Shown here piece by piece: positions 34,320 to 46,575 of a DNA stretch of 64,000 nucleotides. This DNA is from Epiperipatus broadwayi (lineage: Eukaryota > Onychophora > Udeonychophora > Euonychophora > Peripatidae). The stretch covers positions 5,116,098 to 5,180,097 of the forward strand of contig JAQFVV010000017.1 in NCBI GenBank assembly GCA_028023455.1, read 5' to 3'. Made by a program: the position numbers and the translations under genes. Numbering within the stretch: the stretch's first letter is position 1; every line of letters begins with the position of its first letter. The notes beneath the pieces are model-generated. The model was not told where the DNA came from. It saw nothing but the letters and a program-made list of their open reading frames with translations, and did not search any database.

Positions 34320-35290
34320 TAAAATGCAAGCTATGAGCAAGTTACGAAATTTGTAACTTGTTTTGTTTATCATATATATATATATATATATATTGTGGTG
34401 GTACAAATTGAGGAGTACATGACATGCATGATAAAATAAAACAATTATATATATATATACGAGAGAATTATATAATACATGGAAGTTGAACTTATTTATA
34501 CATGATACATTTCCTTGCTTCTGTTTAATTTCGTGAAAAGCTCTAGTTTATTTCAGTAACAGTTCTAATTTTAATGGAATAATTTAAGCAAAATTGACCA
34601 ACGATTTTGATCACAATGAGTCTAATTGCACATTTAATATATAGTTCATATTTTCCCAGTCCAAAATTAAGACACCATTCCCTTTGGTGCAGTCTGACAA
34701 ACAAGACAAGTATTGGATGACATGAGCTCATGCATACAGTTGGCTGGCATGCTAATAATTCAACTGGAACAGAGTTCTACTATTAACTACAATCTGTTAT
34801 TATTCACAATATACTATTTTCAAAAGTCCACATTGAAAGTTGAAGTACATCCTTGTCTAGCTCACTGATTGTTCCTCTTTGTTTGGGCAATGGGTACAGT
34901 TTTATGTCATACAGCTGGAGAGATGGCTGTGGGGAAAAATTTTCCAGGAGGAATGACAGTTGTATTTAGCTGGACAACGTAGTGTAACTTTTTAAAACAA
35001 TGTAAAAAAAGTGTCTTTTGAAACCAAAATTCTTTTTATATCATTTGCAGGTATGCCCACCCCCCTTATACTCTATAACATTTTTATGGGCTTCTTAGCA
35101 AGCAAAAATTACAATTTAACATTTTAAGTTAATATTCTTTATTCCATGATATTTATTTTTGATTGCATAATATAAAAAAAATTGTGAAATTTGCAGAAAA
35201 TTAATTTTTAATTTTTTAATGAATTTGTTTTGAAATGTTTTGCTAAATTTTGAAATTGGTTTAAGGAAGGATCTTTTACAAAACCATCAA
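34320..35290. other. AT-rich sequence
   Basis: No gene recognised; (AT)n at 34372-34392 and 34446-34460. Confidence 0.4.
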
Positions 35291-35492
35291 AATATCAGAT
35301 GATCACAATTTCATATGCTTACAAGGACTGTTAATAACAGTAGCAAACTCTCCATACAGTAGTACCACCAAGTGAAAGCCTTCATAATCAATGGATGAGT
35401 AGGCACTAGATAGGGATTTTATGCACACACGTGCCTGCATCCATTGATTATGAAGCTTACACTTTGGCACTATCACATGAAGAATCTTGTAT
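35291..35492. repeat. F1 repeat, short hairpin dimer
   Basis: Antisense arm (CAGATGATCACAATTTC to ATAATCAATGGATG) turns at 35396 into the sense arm (GATGAGTAGGCACTAG to GCACTATCACATGAAGA). The hammerhead module is missing because the turn is distal to it. Confidence 0.8.
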
Positions 35493-35770
35493 ATTAGATT
35501 ATTATTAAAAGCACACAATATAAAGGATGGAATACATTGAAAAAAAGTAAATGGGTGATCTAAATCTGACATTATAGAACAAGAGAATCTAAGTCTTGAG
35601 TTATGAAAATTATTCAAGAAAGAAAGTCCAGAAATAACACTAAAAAAACAAGAATGGTAATACAAGAAATAATATAGAAGATGATTTTAGAAAGATATAC
35701 TGAAAAAAGAAAGAAGAGCAGAATTATTCTGGAGATAAATTGCAACTATTTAAGAGAATGAAAAAGAATC

Positions 35771-35802
<32 letters not shown>

Positions 35803-36980
35803 TTGTGTGTGTGTGTAATTATATAACTGAATATTTGTAAATACAGTAACTAAATAAATAAAAACATTGAATCATAATATTATATATATATTAATTCCAA
35901 TACTGGACTATTTTCTATATAATTACTTATAATTCTGCTTTTGTTTTTTCTTTGTTTTTTACATTTAAACTGGTAAAAATGCAAAACTTAAAGAAAGTGT
36001 TTGAAATGTATTTTAAGTAAATCAAATGCTTTTATTGATTGTAGAAAATCTGTTTGTTTGTTAACTTTTGATTTTTTAAAGTTAGAATTAAATTTTTAAA
36101 TCAAGGTTTAATACATTTAAATTCAATAGAATTGTTTGAAAATTGATATATAACTAAGTTATATCACTCCTATCCATTTAAAACACTTATCTTTTCAGTA
36201 GATCAATTAGTTTGATAGATATAAAACAGACGCTGGAAAAATATAAAAAATATTCAATAATTTTATGTTTCATAGTTAATAATTATTCTTAGAATTTTTA
36301 TTTGTTTTAAATAATGGTCTTAAGAGGGCAGTTTAATTTTTTTTCCTTTTAATTTAATAAATTTTTAAACCATTTATATTCTTAATATATATATCATATT
36401 TAGTATTTATACAAATAAGTTTTCTATTTAAGACTGTTTCTACTTTTATTTTAAAACAAATGTTTTTTAAAGTAAACTAGAAAACTTGCATCAGTTAAAA
36501 TGAATGTGAAAAGTTAAAAAAGATCACAAATGTTTTTCTTTAGCATTATTATTAAAAAACAACTGTTTTAAAATAAAAATAGATCTATCAATTCAAATAG
36601 AAAAACTTAGTTACTGATTTAAATTAAAAGTATAAAACAGAAATTCATATAACATTAAGAGTATATATATTTACATACTGCAGAAATATCTAATGACTTA
36701 CATATTTGTGATATTGATTAAAATATATGTATTAAGTGAAGTTCATTTATAATATATACACATTATAATTATGTACACATACTAAATATGATATATACAT
36801 AAGGATATATATTTTAACTTATAGCAGAAATATCTATTGATATTTATATCAACTATAAGTGTCCAGTCAATTTAAAATATAATATAGTTTTACATTTTCA
36901 TTCACTGTGCCAATACTAAAAACTTAAATTAATATAATTTTTTATATCAAATGCTTTTATTGACTGTGCATTAAAAGGAA
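35493..36980. other. Very AT-rich sequence
   Basis: No gene recognised. Microsatellite (AT)n(GT)n at 35772-35816; many TATATA runs. Confidence 0.4.
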
Positions 36981-36981
36981 A

Positions 36982-37180
36982 AAAAATAATTGTTTCTTCA
37001 ACTGCAATTGGAGTTTTTAATGTTTAATTTTAAATAAAAGCATATGTGGTCCAGCAATTAATTGTCAATCCATATTTTTTATAACAAGGGATTGCCTTAA
37101 TTAATTTCTGGACCACCATGTTTTTATTTCAAGTTAAATCTAAAACCTCCAATTGTGATTGAAGAAACAATTATTTTTTA
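36982..37180. repeat. Palindromic fold-back element
   Basis: Arms of about 90 bp: AATAATTGTTTCTTCAACTG at left, and AGAAACAATTATT at right, also pairing through GTGGTCCAGCAATTAATTG and CTGGACCAC. Centre near 37078. No coding content or hammerhead. Confidence 0.8.
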
Positions 37181-37487
37181 GTGTTCAGCATAAAAAATTT
37201 TTTTATCTCTATTATTTAACTGATTATTTATTTATTTGACATATTAATCATACAATAATCTGCTATCTACACATGCCCTGTATAATTGTCTAATTAAGAA
37301 TTACTGATAAAAACTTGTGCTAGTAAGTAATGTTGTCAATTATATTTATTTTACTTATTTAAAATTATAGTAATAACCATTATTGAATATTTTAGCAGTT
37401 AATAATAACAAAAAATAATAAACACAAATAAACCAATATTTTATTTTCCTTCTAAAGATTCTCATCTTACTACAATTTATTTTTAAA

Positions 37488-38441
37488 ACAGGCAAAACTC
37501 ACAATATGTATTGCCACACACAGCAAGCTAGAGTAATTAATGGATGCCAGAAGGCTTGTACATAAAATTCCCATCTGGTGCCTACTCATCCAATATCCCC
37601 AGACTAGTTTCTGGCTTGTTTGCCATCAGTGAGGAGCCTTGGATCTGAGAGCACTGCACCTAGATCTTAGGATTTAATGCAACCCTTTAGCAGCCACCTT
37701 TTAACTCCACTTAACTACAAAACTATGAGTCTTAAATTGAAAACACCTTAATATTTTCAATCCAAGCTCATTAGCTTATATAGTCACATAGGTCGGAACT
37801 CAATTCAGTACCTATACATTTTGATGTCTTTGGTAACCATAGCCACCATTATCCTCTTAAGCAGGATTGGTGTTAAGCCAATAAACATCACATGATCACC
37901 ATTTCTTCTGCTTGCTTACAGTGAGTTTTGCCTGTTTTAATAATAGTTATAAGCAAGTAGAAGAAATAGTGATCATGTGATGTTTATTGGCTTAAAAACA
38001 ATCCTGCCTAATAGAAGTGGTGGCTAAGGCTATTAAAGAACCAAAGACACCAAAATATATAGGGATGGAACTGAGTTCAGATATATATAACTATATAAGC
38101 TAATGAGCTTGGATTGAAAATATTAAGATGTTTTCAATCTAAGACTCATAGTTTTGTAGTTAAGTGGAGATAAAAGGTGGCTGCTAGAGAGTTGAATTAG
38201 ATCCTAAGATCTAGGTGCAATGCTCTCAGATCCAAGGTTCCACACTGATTAAGGCCACAAGTCAGAAACTAGTCTGGAGATATTGGATGAGTAGGCACTA
38301 CATGGGGATTATATGCACAAGCCTCTTGGCATCCATTGATTACTCTAGCTTGCTGTGTGTGGCGATATGTATAGTGAGTTTTGCCTGTTTTAATAACAGT
38401 TATAAGCAAGCAGAAAAAATGGTGATAATATGAGGTTTATT
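37488..38441. mobile_element. F1 giant head-to-head insertion with 14-bp TSD
   Basis: Perfect duplication aatttatttttaaa at 37474-37487 and 38442-38455. The left arm is a near full antisense F1 unit (short terminus, core at 37595-37640, central block, long terminus at 37875-37895). A 30-bp centre reading GTGAGTTTTGCCTGTTTTAA follows, then a full sense unit with core at 38246-38290 (CTGATTA, decayed) ending at the long terminus (GGTGATAATATGAGGTTTATT). This is the most complete dimer in the window at 954 bp. Confidence 0.95.
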
Positions 38442-38734
38442 AATTTATTTTTAAATAAGCATTTTTGAGGAGGTAGTTTATAAGAAGCTATTACTTCTTC
38501 TATTATATTTTTAAAAATATGAAAACTCAATTTGGCCTATTGAATGAAACACAATTGCTCTCAAATTGAGTGTTTAGATATCTTATGAATTTTGGAAAAA
38601 ATGACAATATTATTTTTTAATAATTATAAAATTGTAAACATTTTTAAAATCTATCTACAATATTTTATGAAGGTCATATTTAAATTAAATTATTTCAATG
38701 TATTCTTACAACAAATAATGTTAATCATCATTAT

Positions 38735-39500
38735 CATCATCAACCATATCAGTCCATTACAGGATGAAGGTCTCTCCAAGCTCAATCCATCTTTCTCTGA
38801 TCTTTAGCTTCTCTTCTCCATATCATCCTTGCACACTTTCTTATTTCATACATCCATCTCACATATGGTCTCTTCTAGGTTTTTTATAATCTCTTGGAAT
38901 CCAGTTTAAGATTTCAATTGCTCTTCTCCACATCACCCTTGCACACTTTCTTATTTCATACATCCATCTCATATGTGGTCTCTTTCTGGGTCTTTTATAA
39001 TCTCTTGGAATCCAGTTTAAGATTTCAATTATCCATCTATTATCATCTCTTTTACCAATAAGTCCATCTCAACTAGACTTCAGACTTTTAATTTTTTCAA
39101 TGAGGCCCATAACACCTGTTTATTTTCTTACCCATATATTGTGTTTTCGATCTCTTCTTGTTACTCCTAACATGTATCTCTCCATACTTCTTTGAGTGGT
39201 ATGAAGTCTGTTTTGCTCTTCTATTAAGTGTCCAAGTCTCAGATCCATAGGTAAAAACTGGTAAAACACATTTATTAAAAAAACCTTCCTTTTCAAATAC
39301 AGGAATATTTCCCTTTTAGTATCAAGTTATATCTACCAAAAGCACTCCAACTAAATTTAATTCTGTGATTAATTTCATCCATTATGTTTCTATCTGTACT
39401 AATAATCTGACCAAGATTTTTTGTAGCTGTTAACTTTTTCTAACTCATCATAATCAATCTTTATTTTCATATTTTGAGAAGATCCATTAAATATTACTTT
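38735..39500 (-). pseudogene. RTE ORF2 C-terminal half with internal duplication
   Basis: Minus strand; same region as 26215-26905 (KYLGQII, LPVFTYGSETWT, RW.DE). A segment of about 117 bp (CTTCTCCACATCACCCTTGC to GATTTCAATT) is present twice, at 38813 and 38930, so the C-terminal basic part is duplicated. 3' tail atgatgatgataatgatgat near 38730. Stops and shifts throughout. Confidence 0.8.
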
Positions 39501-39538
39501 AGTTAATACAGTTATTGATATAAGATTCTACTTAAGCA

Positions 39539-39650
39539 TTAATAATTTTTATTAATCATTCATTAGACTAGAGATTATCCACTTAATGATTAATACTTCT
39601 GTAGAGTAATTTTTACAACACCACTCTCGTGCAAAGTAGGGCTGTTTTCT
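39539..39650 (+). repeat. F2-variant body fragment
   Basis: TAATAATTTTTATTAATCATTC to CACTCTCGTGCAAAGTAGG matches the body of the 41803-42390 units without the ribozyme part. Confidence 0.75.
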
Positions 39651-39879
39651 ATCTGATTTTAACACTTTTATTCAGGAATAATAACATAATCTCACATGGT
39701 ATTTAACAATCTTTCAATTTGCCTTTGTTTTGTTTTTTTTCTTTGTTTATCTTTTCTATATAATCTTATAAAATTCTTGACAATTTTCTATTTTCCCTCT
39801 GTTTTCTTATTTTTCTTTATATTTCTCACTGTTTTTTTCATAAAAAAAATTAGTAATTATTATTGATATTAAAATAGTA

Positions 39880-40513
39880 ATGTGATGTGATGTGATGTAT
39901 TATGGCTTCTCCTTGAACGAAGTCAAGAATATCTCAGCAATTATGCCCAGATAAACCTGTTAGCCACTTTCTTTTACATTCCCCACTCTAAATTTACCCA
40001 TAATCTGTTCTATCCCATTTCCATAACATAATTTTTGTTAACTCTATAACCTTTATATCTAAACCCCCCTTACCTTTTTCCAAACCCAGCATAAAAACCA
40101 ATAATTCACTTTCTGTATAATCACTCTTTTCATATTTATTTTTCCACAACTTCATTATATGTACCCTTTCTGCTTTCAAACATTTACATTCAATTAACAA
40201 ATGCCTAATATTTTCAATTCCTTCCTTACATAATTTACAAAATAAATCACCCATATTTTTCCATTTACATGTATATTCTTTTGTAGCTAAAGATCCCGTT
40301 CGAGCCTTAAACAATAAACTACTTTCCTTACTATTATCATATATTAACTCACACCTAATATTCTGTTTATTTCTATATATATTTAAACTCTTTTTACTCT
40401 CCATACTATTTCTCCATCTCTCTAACTCCCTAGTCTTTATTAATAAATTTATTCTTTTATCCCATTCCTTACTGCTATAACACTCAATAATCCTCTTAAC
40501 ACAATCATCCCAT
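39880..40513 (-). pseudogene. LINE-B ORF2 C-terminus and 3' end
   Basis: Minus strand. Open frame from about 40513 to 39994 encodes the LINE-B C-terminal domain: basic ELERWRNSMESKKSLNIYRN, then zinc-knuckle CKLCKEGIENIRHLLIEC (C-X2-C-X8-H-X4-C) and a final LTKIMLWKWD. 3' UTR and a TGATG-type tail to 39880. The apparent start MALLYGE belongs to the adjoining F1 repeat, so it is not a real start. This is the least damaged LINE-B C-terminus. Confidence 0.9.
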
Positions 40514-40687
40514 ATCTCTCCGTATAGTAGTGCCACCCAGTGGAAGCCATAGTAATCAATGGATGCTTTAAGGATTGTGCATAAAATCCCTATCTAGTGC
40601 CTATTCATCCAATATACCCAGATTAATTAGTTGGCTCCTGTTTTAATAGCTTGAGTAAGCATAGGAAATGGTGATCATGTGATATTT
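40514..40687. repeat. F1 short hairpin copy next to LINE-B
   Basis: Antisense arm CTCTCCGTATAGTAGTGCCA to ATATACCCAGATTAATTAG, then at 40625 the short sense end (CTCCTGTTTTAATAGC to GGTGATCATGTGATATT). The junction with LINE-B at 40514 is sharp and LINE-B sequence does not resume on the other side. Confidence 0.8.
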
Positions 40688-40749
40688 TAATGATATTATT
40701 GATCTTGCTAGTTTTAATAGACTTTGTTTAAAAACAGCATCATATTTAT

Positions 40750-41075
40750 ATATTATAATTGAAATAATAAATTTAACGGTTTACAAACTATTATAAACAA
40801 TCCTTAAATCCACAGAAGTACTTTTGGTTAATTTCTTAAACCTGCCTCAACTGCCATTAAATTACAAAAAAACAAAGCGGAAGCAAACATCATCAATTCA
40901 AATCCCACGAATCTTGTAATTTAATGTTAGGAGCTTGTCTATTTATTAAATGCATTTTATTCCTATTTATAAAAATTGCCTCTTTATAATAGTTTATAAT
41001 AAGAATTGTTTATAAACCGTTAAATTTATTATTTCAATTATAATTACAATTTTGTTTTAATTAACGGACATTTTA
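40750..41075. mobile_element. MITE with inverted ends, family M2
   Basis: A 35-bp inverted repeat: ATAATTGAAATAATAAATTTA at 40758 and its inverse complement at 41012-41044. The interior (CCACAGAAGTACTTTTGG, CTGCCATTAAATTACA) and right side (TTTAATTAACGGACATTTTAT) match the element at 54110-54370. No coding content. Confidence 0.75.
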
Positions 41076-41802
41076 TACATGTGTGTGTGTGCGTGAATAT
41101 GATGGTGTTTCAAAGAATTTTTGTTGCTAAATATTTAAACAAATTAACTTATATTATATGCAAAGGATAAAATAAGAGGCAAATCAAAAAAAAAAAAGTA
41201 CAAAATCAAGGATGTGGTTCATAAAAAAAATTTTTACATCAATTTAAATACACCAGTATTTACTGCAGAATTAAAATAATATGAAATATTAATATATTTT
41301 GATTGTCTCAACAAAAATACTAAATTTCTTCTTCTGGACTGTAGGACAATTTGCAAACCATTGCAAAGTTTTGTTTCTAATAGTCTGAGTATAAAAGATT
41401 GAACTATTTCTATCTATTTAGATAAATTATGTATTTTGCTTATGAATTTATATCCTAAATAATAATTACCACCAGCTAAAAAAGTTGAATATCCATTTAT
41501 CCCAAACATTAGATCCTTAGCTGATTGTTATATGATAGTTATTTTTTAAAAAATCTCAAGTTTCATTTCAGATATAAACTCCAGAACATGGACCCAGCCT
41601 AGTAATGCAATAACTAATAAATTAAGAAATCTTTCTAACATTCAAGTCTTTCTTCAATAAATATCCTTTTTCCATCACTTAGTATTCACAACTTTTTCAA
41701 TTCAAATTATGAAGGAAAAATATATATGATATTAAAAAGAGAGAAAAAAATTATGTACTTGGATCTTAGAAATAAAGCAATCCATAAATTACATGTTAAG
41801 TG
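41076..41802. other. AT-rich sequence
   Basis: No gene recognised. Confidence 0.4.
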
Positions 41803-42390
41803 TTAATAATTTTTATTAGTCATTGATTAGACTAAAGATAATATTTCTGTAGTGTAATTTTCACTACACCACTCTCATGCAAGGTAGGGACTAGTTTCTA
41901 TCCAATTTTAACACCTTGTGGAAGGATGTAACCATAAACATATGACCAAAGATATGTGAAAAAGACATATGATCTCTATGATGTGCATTTCGTGCAGAAC
42001 CAGCACTCATCACTTGGTCCAGACCACAATCTCTTGCACGTACAGTTTATTTGATAAGTGAAATTGTGCAGCTCTCACAACTTTGACACAAATCACTTGG
42101 TGAAAGTATATTAATAATTTTTATTAGTCAATCATTAAACTACAGATTATCCAATAATGAATATTTCTGTGGTATAATTTTCATTACACCACTCTCACGC
42201 AAGATAGGGAATGGTTTGTATCCGTTTTTAACACCTTGTGGAGATATATAATCATAAACATATTATCAAAGGCGCTAAAAAGATCGATAATCCCCAAGAT
42301 GCACATTTCATGATGAACCAGCACTCATCAGTTGGCCCAGATCACATTCATTTACACGTATGTTTATTATTACACGCTTTCAAAGAGGAT
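41803..42390 (-). repeat. F2-variant hammerhead units in direct tandem
   Basis: Two direct units, 308 bp apart (TTAATAATTTTTATTAG at 41803 and 42111), each with a minus-strand hammerhead. Unit 2 (42292-42336): CTGATGA, GAAA, ATC cleavage site, helix I CCAA/TTGG and helix III TG/CA all present; helix II partly decayed. Unit 1 (41974-42018): helix II GTGC/GCAC and GAAA intact, but the core reads GTGATGA, which should abolish cleavage. The two predicted cut sites are 318 nt apart. Body fragments occur at 28818 and 39539. Confidence 0.85.
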
Positions 42391-42954
42391 TAAAACCAGT
42401 CCCTACTTTTCTTGAAAATGGTATAGTAATAATTACACTATACAAATATTATTTACATATTGTGTATATATATGGACTTATGTCAAATTGTTAAAGCAAC
42501 TGTGTAAAACAAATATATATTTAAACTTTATTTTTCCTCCTACGCTTTCATTAATTAAAATAATAATAATTTAAATAAAAATAGCACTTCAGAAATAATT
42601 CTTTTGAATTGCATGTAAGCAAGAATCAAGTATTGGAAGGAAAAGTAAATGAACTGAACTTAAAAACTTACCGCCACGTATTTCCTCATGCCTTTATTTA
42701 ACGACTGATTATTTTCCTAACCACGCTATTGTTAAACTTGAATGAACTTTTAAAAAAAACAGGAATTATTGTCATTATAACTATAATATATCTATTGCAT
42801 ATTAAAAATATACAAATTATATAATAAATCAATGGTTAGCTAATGCTCTTCAGAAAATGCTAAGACGCAAAAATAAATGAGAAAAACAATTTGAACAAAA
42901 TGATAGGAACACTAATTTAAAAACTGAAAATTCCTTACAACAACCAGTTTAAAC
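42391..42954. other. AT-rich sequence
   Basis: No gene recognised. Confidence 0.4.
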
Positions 42955-44022
42955 CACCAAACATCACATAATCACCATTCTTGATGCTTACACAAGCTGT
43001 TTATACGGAGGTAAAACTCTCCATACAGTTGCACCACTCAGTGCAAGCAATCCTGCCCAATAGGATTGTGGTTACTAAAACAGGCAAAACTCACTATACG
43101 TATTACCACACACAGCAAGTTATGAGGAGTCTTGGATCTGAGAGCAAGACGGTCCCAAGCCAGAAACTAGTCTGGGGATATTGGATGAGTAGGCACTAGA
43201 TAGGGATTTTATGCGCAAATCTTCTGGCATCCATTGATTACTCTAGCTTGCTGTGTGTGGCAATACATATGGCAAGTTTTGCCTGTTTTAGTAACAGCTA
43301 TATGCAAGCATAATAAATGGTGATCATGTGATGTTTATTGACTTAAAACCAACCCTGCCTAATATGATATGATGGCTATGGTTATTAAAAAACCAAAGAC
43401 ACCAAAATGTATGGGTACTGAACTGAGTTCAGACCTATATGACTATATGAGCTGATGGGCTTGAATTGAAAATATTAAGGTGTTTTCGATTTAAGACTCA
43501 TAGTTTTGTAGTTAAATGGAGATAAAATATGGCTGCTGGACGATTGCATTAGATCCTAAGATCTAGGTGCAGTGCTCTCAGATGTGTGTGGCAGTATGTA
43601 TAGTGAGTTTTGCTTGTTTTAGTAACACCTATATGCAAGCATAAGAAATGGTGATCATGTGATGTTTACAGGATTATGGTGTCTGTGGTTATTAAAGAAC
43701 CAAACACATCAAAAAGTGTGGATGCTGAATTAAGTTGTACAAGCTAATAAGCTTAGCTGGAAAACATTATTGTGTTTTCATTTTGGACTTAAAGGTGTAT
43801 AGTTAGCTAAAGAGGTAAAAGGTGGCTTGTCAGAGGATTGCATTAAATCCTAAGATCTAGATGCAGTGCTCTCAGGTCCAAAGCTCCTTACTGATGAAAG
43901 CCACAAGCTAAAAACTAGTCTAGGGATATTGGATGAGTATGCACTAAATAGGGATTGATTACTCTGGCTTGCACTGAGTGGCACTACTGTATGAAGGGTT
44001 TTGCCTCTGTGTAAACAATCAG
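42955..44022. repeat. F1 composite of at least three pieces
   Basis: A short antisense long-terminus piece (42957-43048), a second antisense piece (43078-43140), then a sense core half (43150-43260, CAAGCCAGAAACTAGTCTGG). A sense unit follows whose hammerhead is missing (43265-43580, cut at GCTCTCAGATGTGTGTGG). A further sense unit has a decayed core at 43886-43932 and ends GGGTTTTGCCTCTGTGTAAAC. The pieces belong to two subfamilies (GTGTGTGGCAATA and GAGTGGCACTAC types), so insertions into insertions are likely. Confidence 0.85.
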
Positions 44023-44799
44023 TTTAATTTGAGAAATTGCATGGATTCATTTAATCTTTTTATACATAGAAATGAAATTAGATAGTATTATCCATAATCT
44101 GGGATAAAGCCCACATTGTGGAAATAATTCAGTCTGTTTATTTTACTCCAGAGTCATCAAAACAGAGGAGCTCAAAATTGTTTCAGATAGACAGATGGTA
44201 TGGATTGCTGATTGAAGGCCACTGTTACTTTACATGATTTCGGGTCTCGGTAGAATGGCAGACACAAGCTAAAAATTCACGATGGTTCAACTATGTCACT
44301 TCTAATGCGCAATTTTTTACATTCTTCCGAATAAACCATTTGATTATTATTTATGGAGGGAATGGTACTTTCTCAAATTTTCAGAACCAAAATGTGATTT
44401 GCTGAGGGAATGGTACTTTCTCAAATTTTAAGAGCCAATTAGCCTTCAATATGTTATTTAGGGCTGTTATGTTCCTTTTTCATTCACCATTTGATCTTCA
44501 AGCTATATACAGCAAATTTTTCATCCTTCTCGAACAAATTATTAAACAAATAATAAAATGAATACAATTGGACTCACTAAAAGTTGTAATTTAAATTGTA
44601 ATTAATAAAAACTATAAATCTTTCAAATGAAGCAATCTTTGATTACGTGTTCATTTAAAATAAAATAAAAATCAGCAGCATAAAATAAACACAGGTTATT
44701 GTCAAAAAATAAAAATATTATGATTAAGAATGGGACGCAATATAAACTTATCATATAATCATATCACTGGTTTGTAAAATTTACCCTCTTGTGTACACA
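44023..44799. other. Unclassified sequence
   Basis: No gene recognised. GAGGGAATGGTACTTTCTCAAATTTT occurs twice, at 44355 and 44411, as a partial local duplication. Confidence 0.4.
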
Positions 44800-46012
44800 C
44801 CTATCAGTTTTATACAAAAATTTTATCAAAATAATTACAACTCATCTACAGTGAACTTTGGATTTTAATCAACCAAAAGAACAAGCTGGATTTAAAAGTG
44901 GTTTTAGTACAGTGGATCACATCTGAGAATTGAGAGAAGTTACAGAAAGGACCAATGAATATGATCTACCATTATATTTTGGATTTGTAGGTTATGAAAG
45001 GCATTTGATTCTATATGCACTGTTTTAGTATTAAAGTTATTAGATCATCAGGGTAAAGGCCCAGAGTATTATCATATTTTTGAAGAATATTTATAAAAAT
45101 GCAACAGCAATAATTAGATTACATAATGATTCTAGGAAGGTTGACATTAAGAAAGATGTATGACAGGGTGACTCCATATCTCCAAAACTTTTTACAGCAG
45201 TGCTGCAAGAAGTATTTTATGGATTAAAATGGGAAGCTAAGGGGGTAAAAGTAAATGGAGATTATTTAAGTTATCTAAATTTTTCAGATGTTTTTTATAA
45301 ATAAAGCTTCAGAGCTTCAGAAAATGTTGCAAGAGTTATCAGATGATAGGACTAAAGATAAAAGTTAAAAAGACTAAAGTAATGATCAATGCATTTTCTC
45401 AAAAGAAGAAAAGAAAGATTGATAATGATGAGTTAGAAGAAGTTAACAACTAGAAATACCTTGGTCAAATTATTACTACAAATGGAAACATAAGTGATGA
45501 AATTAATCAGAAAATTAAACCTTTAGGCAAAAATAACTTAATATTAAAAGATAATATGTCTATGTATTTAAAAAGGAAGGTTTTTAATAAATGTGTTTTA
45601 CCAGTTCTTACTTATGGATCTGATACTTGGACAGTTAATCAAAGAGCAATGCAGAGACTGCAAAACATTCAATGTACTATGGAGATATACTTGTTAGGAA
45701 TAGTAAGAAGAGATCAAAAATGGACAAGAGAACAAACAGATATTATTAACATCATTGAAAGAATTAAGAGACTGAAGTGGAATTGGGTTGAACATATTTC
45801 TAGAAGTGATGATAATAGATGAACAGTTGAAATCTTAAACTGGATTCCAAGAGATTGTAAAAGATCTAGAAAAGGAGAGCATGTGAGATAAATGGATGAA
45901 ATAAGAAAGCATGCTTGGGCGATGTGTAGAAGAGAGACTAGAGAACAGACAAGATGGATTGAACTTGGAAGAGACTTTCATGGATCGATAATGGTTGAAA
46001 CTGATGATGATG
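44800..46012 (+). pseudogene. RTE reverse transcriptase relic with 3' end
   Basis: Order of blocks: NQPKEQAGFKSGFSTVDHI (44870-44925), FVGYER..FDSI (44985-45015), LHNDSRKVDIKKDV then QGDSISPKLFTAVLQEV (45115-45215), LNFSD where active copies have LNFADD (45275-45290). Then the YLGQIITTNG segment (45455-45490), an open stretch 45556-45822 (CVLPVLTYGSDTWTVNQR to LKWNWVEHISRSDDNR), and the basic C-terminus RWIELG with a GATGATGATG tail. The FADD box and several frames are broken. The arrangement is that of RTE-clade endonuclease-reverse transcriptases. Confidence 0.9.
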
Positions 46013-46490
46013 TGTTTATTTTTGCCCCATACTGACTCATAATTTTAATGAATAACACTTGGATAAATTGCTGCATTTTCTAGACAAAATTTCTGACCTC
46101 AAACAATTTTCAAAAGAATAGTCTGCAATTCAATTTTCAATCATTAACCAATAATATTAACTGATGATTAATACCAGTATTTACACCCATAATGGATTTT
46201 CATTAACATTTTTTAAATAATTGATGTCATAAATAATAATATTGGATTCATGATAAATACAAACACTTGTACATCTAGCTGAATGGGAAGTGATATAATA
46301 TTCAAGCTTCCAAGTGTCACAGGTAATGCAAAACAGTTACATTCCATTAACTGAATTTAGCTTTTCTTTACTATTGTATTCAACTGCAAATCAATCCAGG
46401 AGTACAGGGTTTCATTATGTATCAGGTAAAGCAGAAAGATTAGTTATTTAACTTACCAGAAAATATAATTTGTCAATATAAACTTTATTA
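46013..46490. other. AT-rich sequence
   Basis: No gene recognised. Confidence 0.4.
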
Positions 46491-46575
46491 ACACTCCTTT
46501 AACACTTTTAAGCAAATATTTTTTATTTATTTATAACAGTTTCGACTGTGCAAGTAGTCTTCTTCAGATAATTCA
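46491..46575 (-). repeat. H3 hammerhead-like 3' end, single copy
   Basis: Minus strand: CTGAAGAA, stem GACT/AGTC around ACTTGCAC, CGAAACTGTTA (46535-46568), then an AATAAATAAAAAATATTTG tail. Same order as 8895-8990 on the plus strand. Confidence 0.7.

Noticed and set aside
41803-42390. Ordinary satellite DNA
   Set aside because: Only two units are present, each with a positioned hammerhead, and ribozyme-free body fragments occur elsewhere; a mobile tandem is the better description.
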